Below are positions 33,835-41,866 of a stretch of DNA of 64,000 nt, piece by piece. The DNA comes from Kitasatospora cinereorecta (GTDB taxonomy: Bacteria > Actinomycetota > Actinomycetes > Streptomycetales > Streptomycetaceae). The stretch is taken from assembly GCF_024172095.1 (NCBI RefSeq), contig NZ_JAMZDX010000001.1, forward strand, positions 152,001 through 216,000. The letters run 5' to 3'. The notes beneath the pieces are model-generated. The model did not search any database, was not told where the DNA came from, and saw only the letters and a list, made by a program, of their open reading frames with translations. Numbering within the stretch: position 1 is the stretch's first letter; the number at the start of each line of letters is the position of its first letter. The translations under genes and the position numbers were made by a program.

Positions 33835-34440
33835 ATGGCTCTCACCGTCGGCTTCGACCTCGACATGACTCTGCTCGACACCCGTCCCGGCATCAAGGCC
33901 ACCTACGACGTGCTGTCCGCCGAGACCGGGACGTACATCGACAGCGACCTCGTGGTGAGCCGGCTCGGGCCGCCGCTGGCCGAGGAGATCGCCCGCTGGT
34001 TCCCGGCGGAGCGGGTGGAAGCGGCGGTGGCCCGCTACCGGCAGTTGTACGTGGAGTACGCGCTGCCCGGCACGCTGACCCTGCCGGGGGCGCGGGAGTC
34101 GATCGAGGCGATCCGGCAGCGCGGCGGACGGGTGCTGGTGATCACCGGCAAGTACGAGCCCAACGCCCGCCTCCAGCTGGACCACGTCGGCCTGGTGGCG
34201 GACGAGGTGGTCGGCGACCTGTGGGCGGAGACCAAGGGGACGGCGCTGCGCGAGCACGGCGCGAGCGTGTACGTCGGCGACCATCTGGGGGACATTCGTG
34301 GCGCGAAGGCGGCCGACGCGGTGGCGGTCGGCGTGGCCACCGGCCCGTACTCGGCGGCCGAACTCGACGCGGCCGGCGCCGACGTGGTGCTGCCCGACCT
34401 GACCGGCTTCCCGGCCTGGCTGGCGGACCACCTGCGCTGA
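33835..34440 (+). CDS. HAD-superfamily hydrolase
   Basis: The 201-residue haloacid-dehalogenase-fold phosphatase has motif I GFDLDMTLLDT (nucleophile and acid Asp separated by Leu), a helical cap (PLAEEIARWFPAERVEAAVARYRQLY), motif II VLVITGKYEPN, the motif III Lys (WAETKGTAL) and motif IV VYVGDHLGDIRGA. It resembles phosphoglycolate-phosphatase-like HADs; the substrate is unknown. ATG at 33835. Confidence 0.88.
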   Translation: MALTVGFDLDMTLLDTRPGIKATYDVLSAETGTYIDSDLVVSRLGPPLAEEIARWFPAERVEAAVARYRQLYVEYALPGTLTLPGARESIEAIRQRGGRVLVITGKYEPNARLQLDHVGLVADEVVGDLWAETKGTALREHGASVYVGDHLGDIRGAKAADAVAVGVATGPYSAAELDAAGADVVLPDLTGFPAWLADHLR

Positions 34441-34473
34441 GCCCCGCTGAGCCCCCGGACGGCCCCGGACGGT

Positions 34474-34707
34474 CTACTCGGCCGCCCGCCGCCGCTGCGC
34501 CCGCGCGGAGACCAGCAGGCCGGTCAGCGAGACCAGGAAGCCCGCCGGCATCAGCATGCACAGCCAGTAGGCGAAGGTCGGGAAGCGGTTGAAGTCGAAG
34601 AACAGCGGCACGAAGGTGACGATCGTCGCGACCGCGCCGAAGCCGAAGACCAGGCCTCCCACCCGGACCAGGACGTCGCCGGGGTCGGCGTTGGTCTGAC
34701 GGCTCAC
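34474..34707 (-). CDS. Small two-span membrane protein
   Basis: The 77-residue protein has two membrane segments (VGGLVFGFGAVATIVTFVPLFF and FAYWLCMLMPAGFLVSLTGLLVS) and a basic C-terminus (RAQRRRAAE). GTG at 34707 has AAGGAG about six bases upstream. It is divergent from the esterase gene across a repeat-containing promoter. No family recognised. Confidence 0.72.
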   Translation of the reverse strand: MSRQTNADPGDVLVRVGGLVFGFGAVATIVTFVPLFFDFNRFPTFAYWLCMLMPAGFLVSLTGLLVSARAQRRRAAE

Positions 34708-34726
34708 TGCTCGCTCCTTCGTCATT

Positions 34727-34775
34727 CGGCCGAACCAGTCGGCCGAACCGATTCGCCCGAACTGCCGGCCGAACC
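34727..34775. repeat. Four CGGCCGAACC-type direct repeats
   Basis: Copies start at 34727, 34740, 34754 (CGCCCGAACT) and 34766, with spacings of 13, 14 and 12 bp. The first overlaps the palindrome TTCGGCCGAA (34725-34734). They lie in the divergent promoter of the two-span membrane protein and the esterase, and may be operators. Confidence 0.5.
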
Positions 34776-34914
34776 AGTGTCGCAGAGCGCCGCACCCCCG
34801 CCGATCGGCGGGGGTGACGCGGCGTAGATCCGCCTGGACGCTCAGGGTTCCCAGGATTTTCTCAGGCATTCTGATGATGTCGCGGACGATACGGGGAGCA
34901 AGGGCGTACTGCGC

Positions 34915-36054
34915 ATGGGTCTGACCAGTCACAAGGTGCTGGCGTTGTCGGCACTGGTGTCGGCGCTGATGGTCGGGGGCACGGTCTGGCTCTGGCCGAG
35001 GCTCGCCCGCAACACCTGGGCGGCGGTGCTGGGTCGGGTCGGCACCATCGTGGGCACCCAGCTGACCGTGATGTGCACGCTGGGCCTGCTGGCCAACAAC
35101 TACTTCGCCTTCTACAGCAGCTGGGACGACCTGCTCGGCACCGGTGAGACCGGCCCGGTGACGATCCAGAACCAGTTCGCCCAGGGCCACCGCCCCACCG
35201 AGGTGCAGCGGATAGCGGCGGAGAACGTGCACGGCGCCAAGGAGGTCGGCCGCGACCCGGCGCTGATCGGCAAGCTGGAGCGGATCCGCATCCCGGGCGC
35301 CTCCACCGGCCTGTCCACCGAGGGCTACGTCTACCTGCCGCCGCAGTACTTCCAGCCGCAGTACGCGCAGAAGCGTTTCCCCGCCCTGATCGCCATCACG
35401 GGCTTCCCGGGCGACGCCAAGAACCTGGTCACCAAGCTGAACTACCCGGCCGCCGAGCTGCAGCTGATCCGGGACGGCAAGACCCCGCCCGCGGTGCTGG
35501 TGCTGATGCGTCCGTCCCCGGCGATGCCGCGCGACACCGAGTGCGAGGACATCCCGGGCGGCCCGCAGGCCGACCGCTACTTCACCGCCGACGTGCCGAC
35601 CGCGATCCGCGGTTCGTACCGGGTCGCCGACGGCCCGCGCAGCCTGGGCGTGATCGGTAACTCCACCGGGGGTTACTGCGCGCTCAAGTTGACGATGCGC
35701 CACCCGGACGTGTTCGCGGCCGGGGTCTCGCTCTCCGGCTACTACCGCGCGGCCGAGGACCCGACCACCGGAGACCTGTTCGCCGGCAGCCAGCAGCGCC
35801 GCTCGGAGGCCGACCTGGTCTGGCGGCTGGACAACCTGCCGAAGCCGCAGACCGCCCTGCTGGTCGGCGGCAGCCGCGAGGGCGACGGCGACTACTACGG
35901 CGAGACCCAGCGCTTTCTGGCCGCGGCCAAGGGCTCGCCGACCCGCATCTCCTCGATCACCCTCGAGACCGGCGGGCACAACTTCAACACCTGGTCCCGC
36001 ATGCTCCCGGCCTCGCTCGGCTGGCTCGGCGAGCACCTCGACGCCCCTGCCTGA
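34915..36054 (+). CDS. Membrane-anchored esterase (antigen 85/EstD-like alpha/beta hydrolase)
   Basis: The 379-residue protein starts with two membrane segments (VLALSALVSALMVGGTVWLWP and VGTIVGTQLTVMCTLGLLANNYF), followed by an extracytoplasmic alpha/beta-hydrolase domain. The nucleophile elbow is VIGNSTGGYCALKL; the acid is probably in SREGDGDYYGE, and the catalytic His is in ETGGHNFNTW. This pattern is shared with mycolyltransferase-like esterases of actinobacteria. It probably acts on a cell-envelope or extracellular ester; the substrate is unknown. ATG at 34915. Confidence 0.85.
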   Translation: MGLTSHKVLALSALVSALMVGGTVWLWPRLARNTWAAVLGRVGTIVGTQLTVMCTLGLLANNYFAFYSSWDDLLGTGETGPVTIQNQFAQGHRPTEVQRIAAENVHGAKEVGRDPALIGKLERIRIPGASTGLSTEGYVYLPPQYFQPQYAQKRFPALIAITGFPGDAKNLVTKLNYPAAELQLIRDGKTPPAVLVLMRPSPAMPRDTECEDIPGGPQADRYFTADVPTAIRGSYRVADGPRSLGVIGNSTGGYCALKLTMRHPDVFAAGVSLSGYYRAAEDPTTGDLFAGSQQRRSEADLVWRLDNLPKPQTALLVGGSREGDGDYYGETQRFLAAAKGSPTRISSITLETGGHNFNTWSRMLPASLGWLGEHLDAPA

Positions 36055-36122
36055 CCGGCCTGCGGTCACAGCGCGCAGTTCTCCGTGGACGGGGAGTTTC
36101 GTTCCGCGTACCGTCCGGGTAT

Positions 36123-36179
36123 GCAGCCTTCGCGCGGGGGTCGACCGGATCACCCGCAATCCCCGCGACGCAAGGCTGC
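36123..36179 (+). promoter_or_regulatory. Leader inverted repeat before the extended cold-shock gene
   Basis: GCAGCCTT (36123-36130) pairs with AAGGCTGC (36172-36179), and inner GCG/GGGG and CCCC/GCG segments extend the stem with a small bulge. It lies about 120 bp before the ATG, in a place similar to the hairpins of the other cold-shock gene. Confidence 0.4.
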
Positions 36180-36300
36180 GCGCTGAGGGATCATTGGTCC
36201 ACGCAGTGTGGCCGGCCCTCCGCGAGGAGTGGTCGGCTCATCGTCCGTCCGGCGGCCCAACGGCGGGTCGCCCACCCAAAGACATCGAGGACTGTTCGAG

Positions 36301-36684
36301 ATGCCCACCGGCCAGGTCAAGTGGTTCAACGAGACGAAGGGGTACGGCTTCCTGTCGCGTGACGACGGGGGCGAGGTCTTCGTCCACACCAAGGCGCTGC
36401 CCGCCGGCGTCACCACACTCAGGCCGGGCCAGCGCGTGGAGTTCGGCATCGCCGCCGGGCACCGCGGCGACCAGGCGATGAGCGTGACGCTGCTGGACGC
36501 GCTGCCCTCGGTCGCGGCCAACCACCGCAAGAGCGCCGACGACATGGCGCCGATCGTCCAGGACCTGATCACCATGCTGGACGGCGCTCTTCCCGGTCTG
36601 CAGCGCGGCCGCTACCCGGCCAAGGCGACCGGCCAGAAGATCGCGGTCCTGCTCCGCGCGGTGGCCGACCAGTTCGACGTCTGA
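36301..36684 (+). CDS. Cold-shock-domain protein with C-terminal helical extension
   Basis: The 127-residue protein has an N-terminal cold-shock domain (MPTGQVKWFNETKGYGFLSRDDGGEVFVHT, both RNP motifs present) followed by about 60 residues (SADDMAPIVQDLITMLDGALPGLQRGRYPAKATGQKIAVLLRAVADQFDV) that look helical. The extension roughly doubles the usual ~67-residue family length and is not a second cold-shock domain. It may mediate dimerisation or partner binding. ATG at 36301. Stand-alone gene with a structured leader. Confidence 0.9.
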   Translation: MPTGQVKWFNETKGYGFLSRDDGGEVFVHTKALPAGVTTLRPGQRVEFGIAAGHRGDQAMSVTLLDALPSVAANHRKSADDMAPIVQDLITMLDGALPGLQRGRYPAKATGQKIAVLLRAVADQFDV

Positions 36685-36730
36685 CCGGGGCATCCGACAC
36701 GGCCGACATCCGGTACGGAGCGGTCGGCGC

Positions 36731-37579
36731 TCAGCGGGCGAGCGCGCCCGGGTCGACCGGGGGGACCAGACCCTCCTCGGCGGCCCGGGTGAGCAGCCCG
36801 CGCACCGCGGCGTACCCCTCCTCGCCGAGGTCCTCGGTGAATTCGTTGACGTACAGGCCGATGTGCTGGTCGGCGACGGCCGGATCCATCTCCTGGGCGT
36901 GCGCCAGCACGTACTCCCGGGAGGCCGCCGGGTCGGCCCAGGCCGCCCGCACCGAGCCGCGGATCGTGTCGGCCAGCTCGCGCAGCCTGGCCGCGCCCAG
37001 CGAGCGCTTCGCCACGATCGCGCCGAGCGGGATCGGCAGGCCGGTCTGCGCCTCCCAGGCCTCGCCCATGTCGGCGAGCCGGTGCAGCCCGTACCGCTGG
37101 TAGGTGAAGCGGGCCTCGTGGATCACCAGTCCGGCATCCACCTTCCCGTCCCGGACGGCCGGCATGATCTCGTGGAACGGCAGCACCACGATCTCGCCGA
37201 AGCCGCCCGGCACCGCCTCGGCCGCCCACAGCCGGAACAGCAGGTACGCGGTCGAGCGCTCGCTCGGCACCGCCACCGTGCGGCCGGCCAGCTCGGCGGG
37301 GTCCACCTCCCCGGCGGTGAGCACCAGCGGCCCGCAGCCGCGCCCGAGCGCCCCGCCGCAGGGCAGCAGCGCGTACTCGTCCAGCACCCAGGGCAGCTGC
37401 CCGTACGAGATCTTCAGGACGTCCAGCTCGCCGCGTTCGGCCAGGCCGTTGGTGACGTCGATGTCGGCGAACAGCACCTCGGGCGCCCCGGCGCCGGGCA
37501 CCAGGCCGTGCGCCCAGGCGTGGAACACGAAGGTGTCGTTGGGGCAGGGCGAGTAGGCGACCCGCAGCGGCTCACTCAT
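36731..37579 (-). CDS. mqnD: 1,4-dihydroxy-6-naphthoate synthase MqnD
   Basis: The 282-residue protein of the periplasmic-binding-protein fold converts cyclic dehypoxanthinyl futalosine to 1,4-dihydroxy-6-naphthoate in the futalosine pathway to menaquinone. SEPLRVAYSPCPNDTFVFHAW, DVLKISYGQLPWVLDEYALLPCGGALGRGCGPLV, PSERSTAYLLFRLW, and VIHEARFTYQRYGL with GLPIPLGAI are MqnD hallmarks. ATG at 37579 overlaps the 3' end of mqnB by 8 bp, so the two are coupled. mqnA and mqnC are not in this window. Confidence 0.94.
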   Translation of the reverse strand: MSEPLRVAYSPCPNDTFVFHAWAHGLVPGAGAPEVLFADIDVTNGLAERGELDVLKISYGQLPWVLDEYALLPCGGALGRGCGPLVLTAGEVDPAELAGRTVAVPSERSTAYLLFRLWAAEAVPGGFGEIVVLPFHEIMPAVRDGKVDAGLVIHEARFTYQRYGLHRLADMGEAWEAQTGLPIPLGAIVAKRSLGAARLRELADTIRGSVRAAWADPAASREYVLAHAQEMDPAVADQHIGLYVNEFTEDLGEEGYAAVRGLLTRAAEEGLVPPVDPGALAR

Positions 37580-38315
37580 CGCAGACCTCCTGGAGCAGGT
37601 GCTCGTACGGCAGCGTCCGGAAGGCCCGCTCCAGTGCCCCCAGCGCCTCACCGATCCGCCAGGCCGCGCGGTCGCGCGGGCCGACGGGGTTGGACACCGC
37701 CCGGATCTCACCGGCCGGCACCCCGAACCGGGCGGCCGCCTCGGCCACGCCGAAGCCCTCCATCGCCTCCGCCACGGCCCCCGGATGGCGGGCCGTCAAC
37801 GCGGCCGCCCGCTCGGCGGAGCCGGTCACCGTGGAGACGGTCAGCACCGGGCCGGTGACGGCGTCCAGGGCCCGGGCGGCAGCCTCGACCAGGGCCGGCG
37901 GCGGGGTGCGGCGGACGGTCCCGAAGCCCAGCTCGGTGACGTCGGCGAAGCCCTCGGGGGTCTCGGCGCCCAGGTCGGCGCAGACGATCGCGTCGGCCAC
38001 CACCAGGGAGCCGACCGGGGCCGCCGGGGCGAAGCCGCCCGCGATGCCGGCGGAGACCACCAGCGCGTAGCGGTGCGCGGCCAGCGCCGCGGCGGCGGCA
38101 GCCGCGGCCGCGGCCGGGCCGACCCCGCCCGCCAGCACGTCCACGGGCAGTCCCGGCACCGGCTCGGCGCGCCGCAGCTCGCCGCCGGGCACCGGGAGGG
38201 GCCGGGCGCCGTCCGGCAGCCCGCGCAGCACCGCCTCGGCCTCCGCGGGTACCGCGACCACGACGAGCAGCCCGGCCGGGCGGCCGGGCTGCAGGTACGG
38301 CGACCGGGAGGTCAT
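37572..38315 (-). CDS. mqnB: Futalosine hydrolase MqnB
   Basis: The 247-residue phosphorylase-superfamily hydrolase releases hypoxanthine from futalosine. LLVVVAVPAEAEAVLRGL is the N-terminal strand; VDVLAGGVGPAAAAAAAAAAL, VVSAGIAGGF and ADAIVCADLGAETPEGF follow; the purine/ribose site AEAMEGFGVAEAAARFGVPAGEIRAVSNPVG is near the end. It forms an operon with the overlapping mqnD, catalysing an earlier step of the same pathway. ATG at 38315. Confidence 0.92.
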   Translation of the reverse strand: MTSRSPYLQPGRPAGLLVVVAVPAEAEAVLRGLPDGARPLPVPGGELRRAEPVPGLPVDVLAGGVGPAAAAAAAAAALAAHRYALVVSAGIAGGFAPAAPVGSLVVADAIVCADLGAETPEGFADVTELGFGTVRRTPPPALVEAAARALDAVTGPVLTVSTVTGSAERAAALTARHPGAVAEAMEGFGVAEAAARFGVPAGEIRAVSNPVGPRDRAAWRIGEALGALERAFRTLPYEHLLQEVCDE

Positions 38316-38326
38316 CCGGGCGACGG

Positions 38327-38845
38327 TCAGTTCTTCTGGTTCAGCTCGAAGTACCAGATCGCGTAGACCTCGTTGGACTGCTGGTTGGCCTCGACCACCG
38401 TCACGGTGGTGGTGCCGCTGCCGTTCAGCAGGGTGGAGGCGGCGATCGAGCCGGAGTAGGTCGAGCCCTTGATGTCCTGCGCGATGACGGCCTCGCCCTG
38501 GGCGCCGCCGTCGGTGAACGCGAACCAGCCGTTGTCGGACGCCGAGGTCGGCACGCCGACGCCGATCCGGTCGCTGGAGACCACGTCGGAGCGCGGGGTC
38601 TTCTTGTCCTCGCTGGCCTGCTTGGCCTCCTGGCGGCACTTGGTCAGCAGGGCCTGGTCGAGGGCCTTGCCGTCGTTGTAGCAGGCCGGCGCGGCGGTGA
38701 TCGAGGAACGGCCGACCGTCAGGGTGGCCAGATGCTGGTCCGGGGCGCCCTGGCTGTTGGCGTACGCGATGGAACCGCCGACGGTGCCGGCTCCGATCAG
38801 GACGACGGCGCCGATGCCGAGGATCGCGCGGGTGCTGAGGCTCAT
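38327..38845 (-). CDS. DUF2771-like membrane-anchored protein
   Basis: The 172-residue protein has an N-terminal signal anchor (LSTRAILGIGAVVLIGAGTVGGSIAYA) and an extracytoplasmic domain with one Cys pair (APACYNDGKAL...LLTKCRQEA). It occupies the position next to mqnB where streptomycetes carry a DUF2771 gene. The role is unknown. The start may be ATG 38845 (used) or the upstream ATG 38866; neither has a strong ribosome-binding site. Confidence 0.75.
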   Translation of the reverse strand: MSLSTRAILGIGAVVLIGAGTVGGSIAYANSQGAPDQHLATLTVGRSSITAAPACYNDGKALDQALLTKCRQEAKQASEDKKTPRSDVVSSDRIGVGVPTSASDNGWFAFTDGGAQGEAVIAQDIKGSTYSGSIAASTLLNGSGTTTVTVVEANQQSNEVYAIWYFELNQKN

Positions 38846-38905
38846 GGGCAAGAGGCTACCGGGCATCCGCGATCACGCTACGCGGGGGGCGCCGACTCGC
38901 ACGGG

Positions 38906-40495
38906 TCATGCCACGCGCGGACGAGCGGCCGGCCGGCGCAGGCCCACCTTGATCAGCGAACGGAAGCTCCACAGCAGCATCAGCGCCATCACCGCGGCGG
39001 CCAGCGACAGGCCGAGCGCCGCGTTCAGCGGCAGCGAGATGCCCACCAGGCCGCCCGCCACCCAGCACAGCTGCAGCGCCGTCTCCGAGCGGGCGAACGC
39101 ACTGGTGCGCACCGCCTCCGGCACGTCCCGCTGGATCAGCGCGTCCAGTGCCAGCTTGCCCAGCGACGCCGCGATCCCGGAGGCCGCCGCCACCAGCGCC
39201 ACGGTGGCGATCCCGTACCAGAACGCGGCCGCCCCGGCCGCCACCGTGGCCAGCAGCAGCATCGCGGTCACCGTCGCCTCCGAGCCGCGGGTGCGCAGCC
39301 ACGAGCCGAACACCGAGCCCAGCGCGTTGCCCACGCCCGCCGCCGCGACCACGATCCCCAGCGCCGCGGTCTCCGGCAGCCCGCCGGGCGGGTCCTTGCG
39401 GATCAGGAACGCCAGGAACATCACCAGGAAGCCGACCAGCCAGCGCAGCGCGCAGACCCCGCGCAGCGCCATGATCACCGACGGTCCGACCGCCCGCAGC
39501 ACACCCTTGACCTTCGGTTGGTGCGGCTCGGCGTGCAGCTCGGCGCGGACCTCGCCCTTGGCGGAGTCCACCTTGTGCGGCAGGTGAAACGCCATCAGCG
39601 TGCCGATCACGAAGACCAGGAACGCCCCGCGCAGCGGCCACCCCGGCCCGATCAGGTGCAGCAGCCCGCCCACCCCCGCCGCCACCATGGTGGTCACCAG
39701 GCCGGCCAGGGTGACCCGGGAGTTCGCCTTCACCAGCGACAGCTGCGGTGGCAGCAGGCGGGGCACCACCACGCTGCGCACCACCCCGTACGCCTTCGAG
39801 GCGACCAGCACCCCGAGCGCCTCCGGATAGAGCGCCAGCCCGCCGGTGGTGACCACCCCGGCCATGGTCCACGCCAGCACCGCGCGGGCCAGCATCGACA
39901 TCGCCATCGCCGAGCGGCGGCCGTGCGGCAGCCGGTCCAGCAGCGGCCCGATCACCGGCGCCAGCAGCGCGAACGGGGCCATGGTGATCGCCAGGTACAG
40001 CCCGACCCGGCCGCGCGCCTCACCGGTCGGCACCGAGAAGAAGATGGTGGACGCCAGTGCGACGGTGATCAGCATGTCGCCGAAGGAATTGAGGGCGTGC
40101 AGCTCGATCAGCTTGGCCAGCCCCGACTCGCCGGCACCCTCCGCGGAGGTGGCCCGGCGGATCCGTCGGCCGGTGCCGTGCACCACCCGCCCGGTCCGCA
40201 CGCCCGCCGCGGAAGCCCCGCGGGCCAGCGCGCCCCGGGACCGCACGACCTTGGTGTCCGGCTCCCCGTCCGACTCCGTGCCCGACTCCGCGTCCGGACC
40301 GGCCTCGTCAGGGCCGGCCTTGTCGAGGTCGGCCGCGGTGCCCTCGCCGCTCGGCGCGGGGTCGTTCCCCGGCCGCGGCACCTCACCGCCGTCCGGGGCG
40401 TCCACGGGCTGCTGCCGCACCACGGTGTCCTGCTCCGGCGGGCCCTCGGCCTGCTGGGAGTGCAGTCCGTGCTGCGACGGAGTCTCATCCGCCAC
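38906..40495 (-). CDS. MFS-type transporter with acidic N-terminal tail
   Basis: The 529-residue protein has about 100 hydrophilic, acidic residues, then a short basic stretch (GRRIRRATSAEG), then about twelve membrane spans with MFS features: LHALNSFGDMLITVALASTIFFSVP, LLDRLPHGRRSAMAMSML (the loop 2-3 motif) and SLGKLALDALIQRDVPEAVRTSAFARSETALQL. It resembles the enterobactin-exporter/MFS_3 group. The substrate is unknown. GTG at 40495 is the chosen start. It is divergent from the DUF3027 gene. Confidence 0.85.
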   Translation of the reverse strand: MADETPSQHGLHSQQAEGPPEQDTVVRQQPVDAPDGGEVPRPGNDPAPSGEGTAADLDKAGPDEAGPDAESGTESDGEPDTKVVRSRGALARGASAAGVRTGRVVHGTGRRIRRATSAEGAGESGLAKLIELHALNSFGDMLITVALASTIFFSVPTGEARGRVGLYLAITMAPFALLAPVIGPLLDRLPHGRRSAMAMSMLARAVLAWTMAGVVTTGGLALYPEALGVLVASKAYGVVRSVVVPRLLPPQLSLVKANSRVTLAGLVTTMVAAGVGGLLHLIGPGWPLRGAFLVFVIGTLMAFHLPHKVDSAKGEVRAELHAEPHQPKVKGVLRAVGPSVIMALRGVCALRWLVGFLVMFLAFLIRKDPPGGLPETAALGIVVAAAGVGNALGSVFGSWLRTRGSEATVTAMLLLATVAAGAAAFWYGIATVALVAAASGIAASLGKLALDALIQRDVPEAVRTSAFARSETALQLCWVAGGLVGISLPLNAALGLSLAAAVMALMLLWSFRSLIKVGLRRPAARPRVA

Positions 40496-40808
40496 AAGGC
40501 CAATCCTGCCCGACAATGCCGTGGCATACGAGTGATTGAGGTCTCCGGCGTGGTCGGTTCGGGTACGCCGCCCGCCGTGCGGGCCCGACGCCCGCGGCCC
40601 CGGGCTGTGCTCGGCGACCGACCGGCGGGTAGCCTGCACTACGCGTGCCCTCGAGTGCGGCCGGGGCGGGGACCGGGGCGGCGCGGCCCGTCCCCGGAGC
40701 GGCCCGGGGTCGAGCAGAATGGACACGGCAGCGACGCCCGGTGCACCGACCGCCGCGGACCGCCGGAGAGACCGCAGGATTGACCAGGACTGGGAGAGAA
40801 TCGACGCC

Positions 40809-41702
40809 GTGAGCGCTGCGATGCGAAGCCGAACCCCCGACCGGCTCTGTGCCGAGGCCGTCGAACTCGCCCGCCAGGCAGCCGTCGACGCCGTCGGAGC
40901 GGGCAATGTCGGCGCCCACCTCGGAGTGAGCGCGGACGCCGACCGCGTCGTCACGCACACCTTCGAGTGCAACGACGCCGCCTACCGCGGCTGGCGCTGG
41001 GCCGTCACCGTCGCCCGCGCGCCGCGCGCCAAGAACGTCACCCTCGACGAGGTCGTGCTGCTGCCCGGCCCCGACGCGGTGCTCGCCCCCCAGTGGGTGC
41101 CGTGGAGCGAGCGGCTGCGCCCCGGCGACCTCGGCCCCGGCGACCTGCTGCCCACCGGCGCGGACGACCTGCGCCTGGAGCCCGGCTGGAGCGGCGAGGA
41201 CGAGCCCGCCCCCAACTCCGTGCTGGCCGAGGCCGCCGAGGAGGACGTGGTGGTCAGCGACCCGCACGTCCAGCCGGCGCCCGCCCGCGCCGAGATCGGC
41301 GCCGTCGCCGACGAGCTCGGCCTCGGCCGCGCCCGGGTCCTCTCCCGCCTCGGCCTGCACGCCGCGGCGGAGCGCTGGGAGTCCGCCTACGGCCCGCAGA
41401 CCCCGATGGCCCAGTCCGCCCCGGCGCACTGCACCACCTGCGGCTTCCTGGTCCCGATCGGCGGGTCGCTCGGGCAGGCGTTCGGCGTGTGCGGCAACGA
41501 GTTCGGACCGGCCGACGGCCAGGTCGTCTCGCTCGCCTACGGCTGTGGCGCCCACTCGGAGGCCGCCGTGCTGCCGGCTCCGCCCGTTCCGTCCGAACTG
41601 ATCCTGGACGAGACCGTGGTCGAGCCGCTCCACATCCACGCCGACCGCACCTCCGGCTCCGTCGAGCCGGACGCCCCGGCCGAAGAACTCGGCCACGCGT
41701 AG
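40809..41702 (+). CDS. DUF3027 family protein
   Basis: The 297-residue actinobacterial protein contains RTPDRLCAEAVELARQAAVDA, YRGWRWAVTVARAPRAKNVTLDEVVLLPG and VPWSERLRPGDLGPGDLLPT, as in DUF3027. A Cys-rich segment (HCTTCGFLVPIGG...GVCGNEF...YGCGAHSE) could bind zinc. Function unknown. The start is uncertain: GTG at 40809 follows GGGAGAG; ATG at 40821 and an upstream ATG at 40720 are in frame. It ends just before a strong terminator. Confidence 0.82.
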   Translation: MSAAMRSRTPDRLCAEAVELARQAAVDAVGAGNVGAHLGVSADADRVVTHTFECNDAAYRGWRWAVTVARAPRAKNVTLDEVVLLPGPDAVLAPQWVPWSERLRPGDLGPGDLLPTGADDLRLEPGWSGEDEPAPNSVLAEAAEEDVVVSDPHVQPAPARAEIGAVADELGLGRARVLSRLGLHAAAERWESAYGPQTPMAQSAPAHCTTCGFLVPIGGSLGQAFGVCGNEFGPADGQVVSLAYGCGAHSEAAVLPAPPVPSELILDETVVEPLHIHADRTSGSVEPDAPAEELGHA

Positions 41703-41715
41703 CCGCCGAGGCCGA

Positions 41716-41801
41716 CCACGAGGGGCGCGGGGAACTGCGCGACCGGCCACCGCTCTGCCCGAGTGCGTGCTCGGCCGCGCCGTTCCCCGCGCCCCTCGTG
41801 G
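41716..41801 (+). terminator. Long inverted-repeat terminator
   Basis: The 26-bp arms (41716-41741 and 41776-41801) have one mismatch and enclose a 34-bp loop, 13 bp after the DUF3027 stop. It shares its AGGGGC...GGAACTGCG core with 660-771. Confidence 0.8.
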
Positions 41802-41866
41802 CGAACCCCCTCCGTACTTGAGGGAGAATGCCGACCGTACGCATCGCGACGGAAGGTGCAGGGCCT

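Noticed and set aside
31510..34431. Very long open frame on the minus strand, continuing the frame of the helicase-associated gene for almost 1,000 codons
   Set aside because: It runs antisense to a membrane-protein gene and a HAD gene and across the siderophore-protein gene, with repetitive Arg/Pro/Gly content. Only the part from 31509 down has family similarity. Such frames are common artefacts of high GC.
34727..34775. PhoP (PHO box) interpretation of the repeats
   Set aside because: PHO boxes use 11-bp units with GTTCACC; here the spacing is 12-14 bp and the sequence is GTTCGGC.
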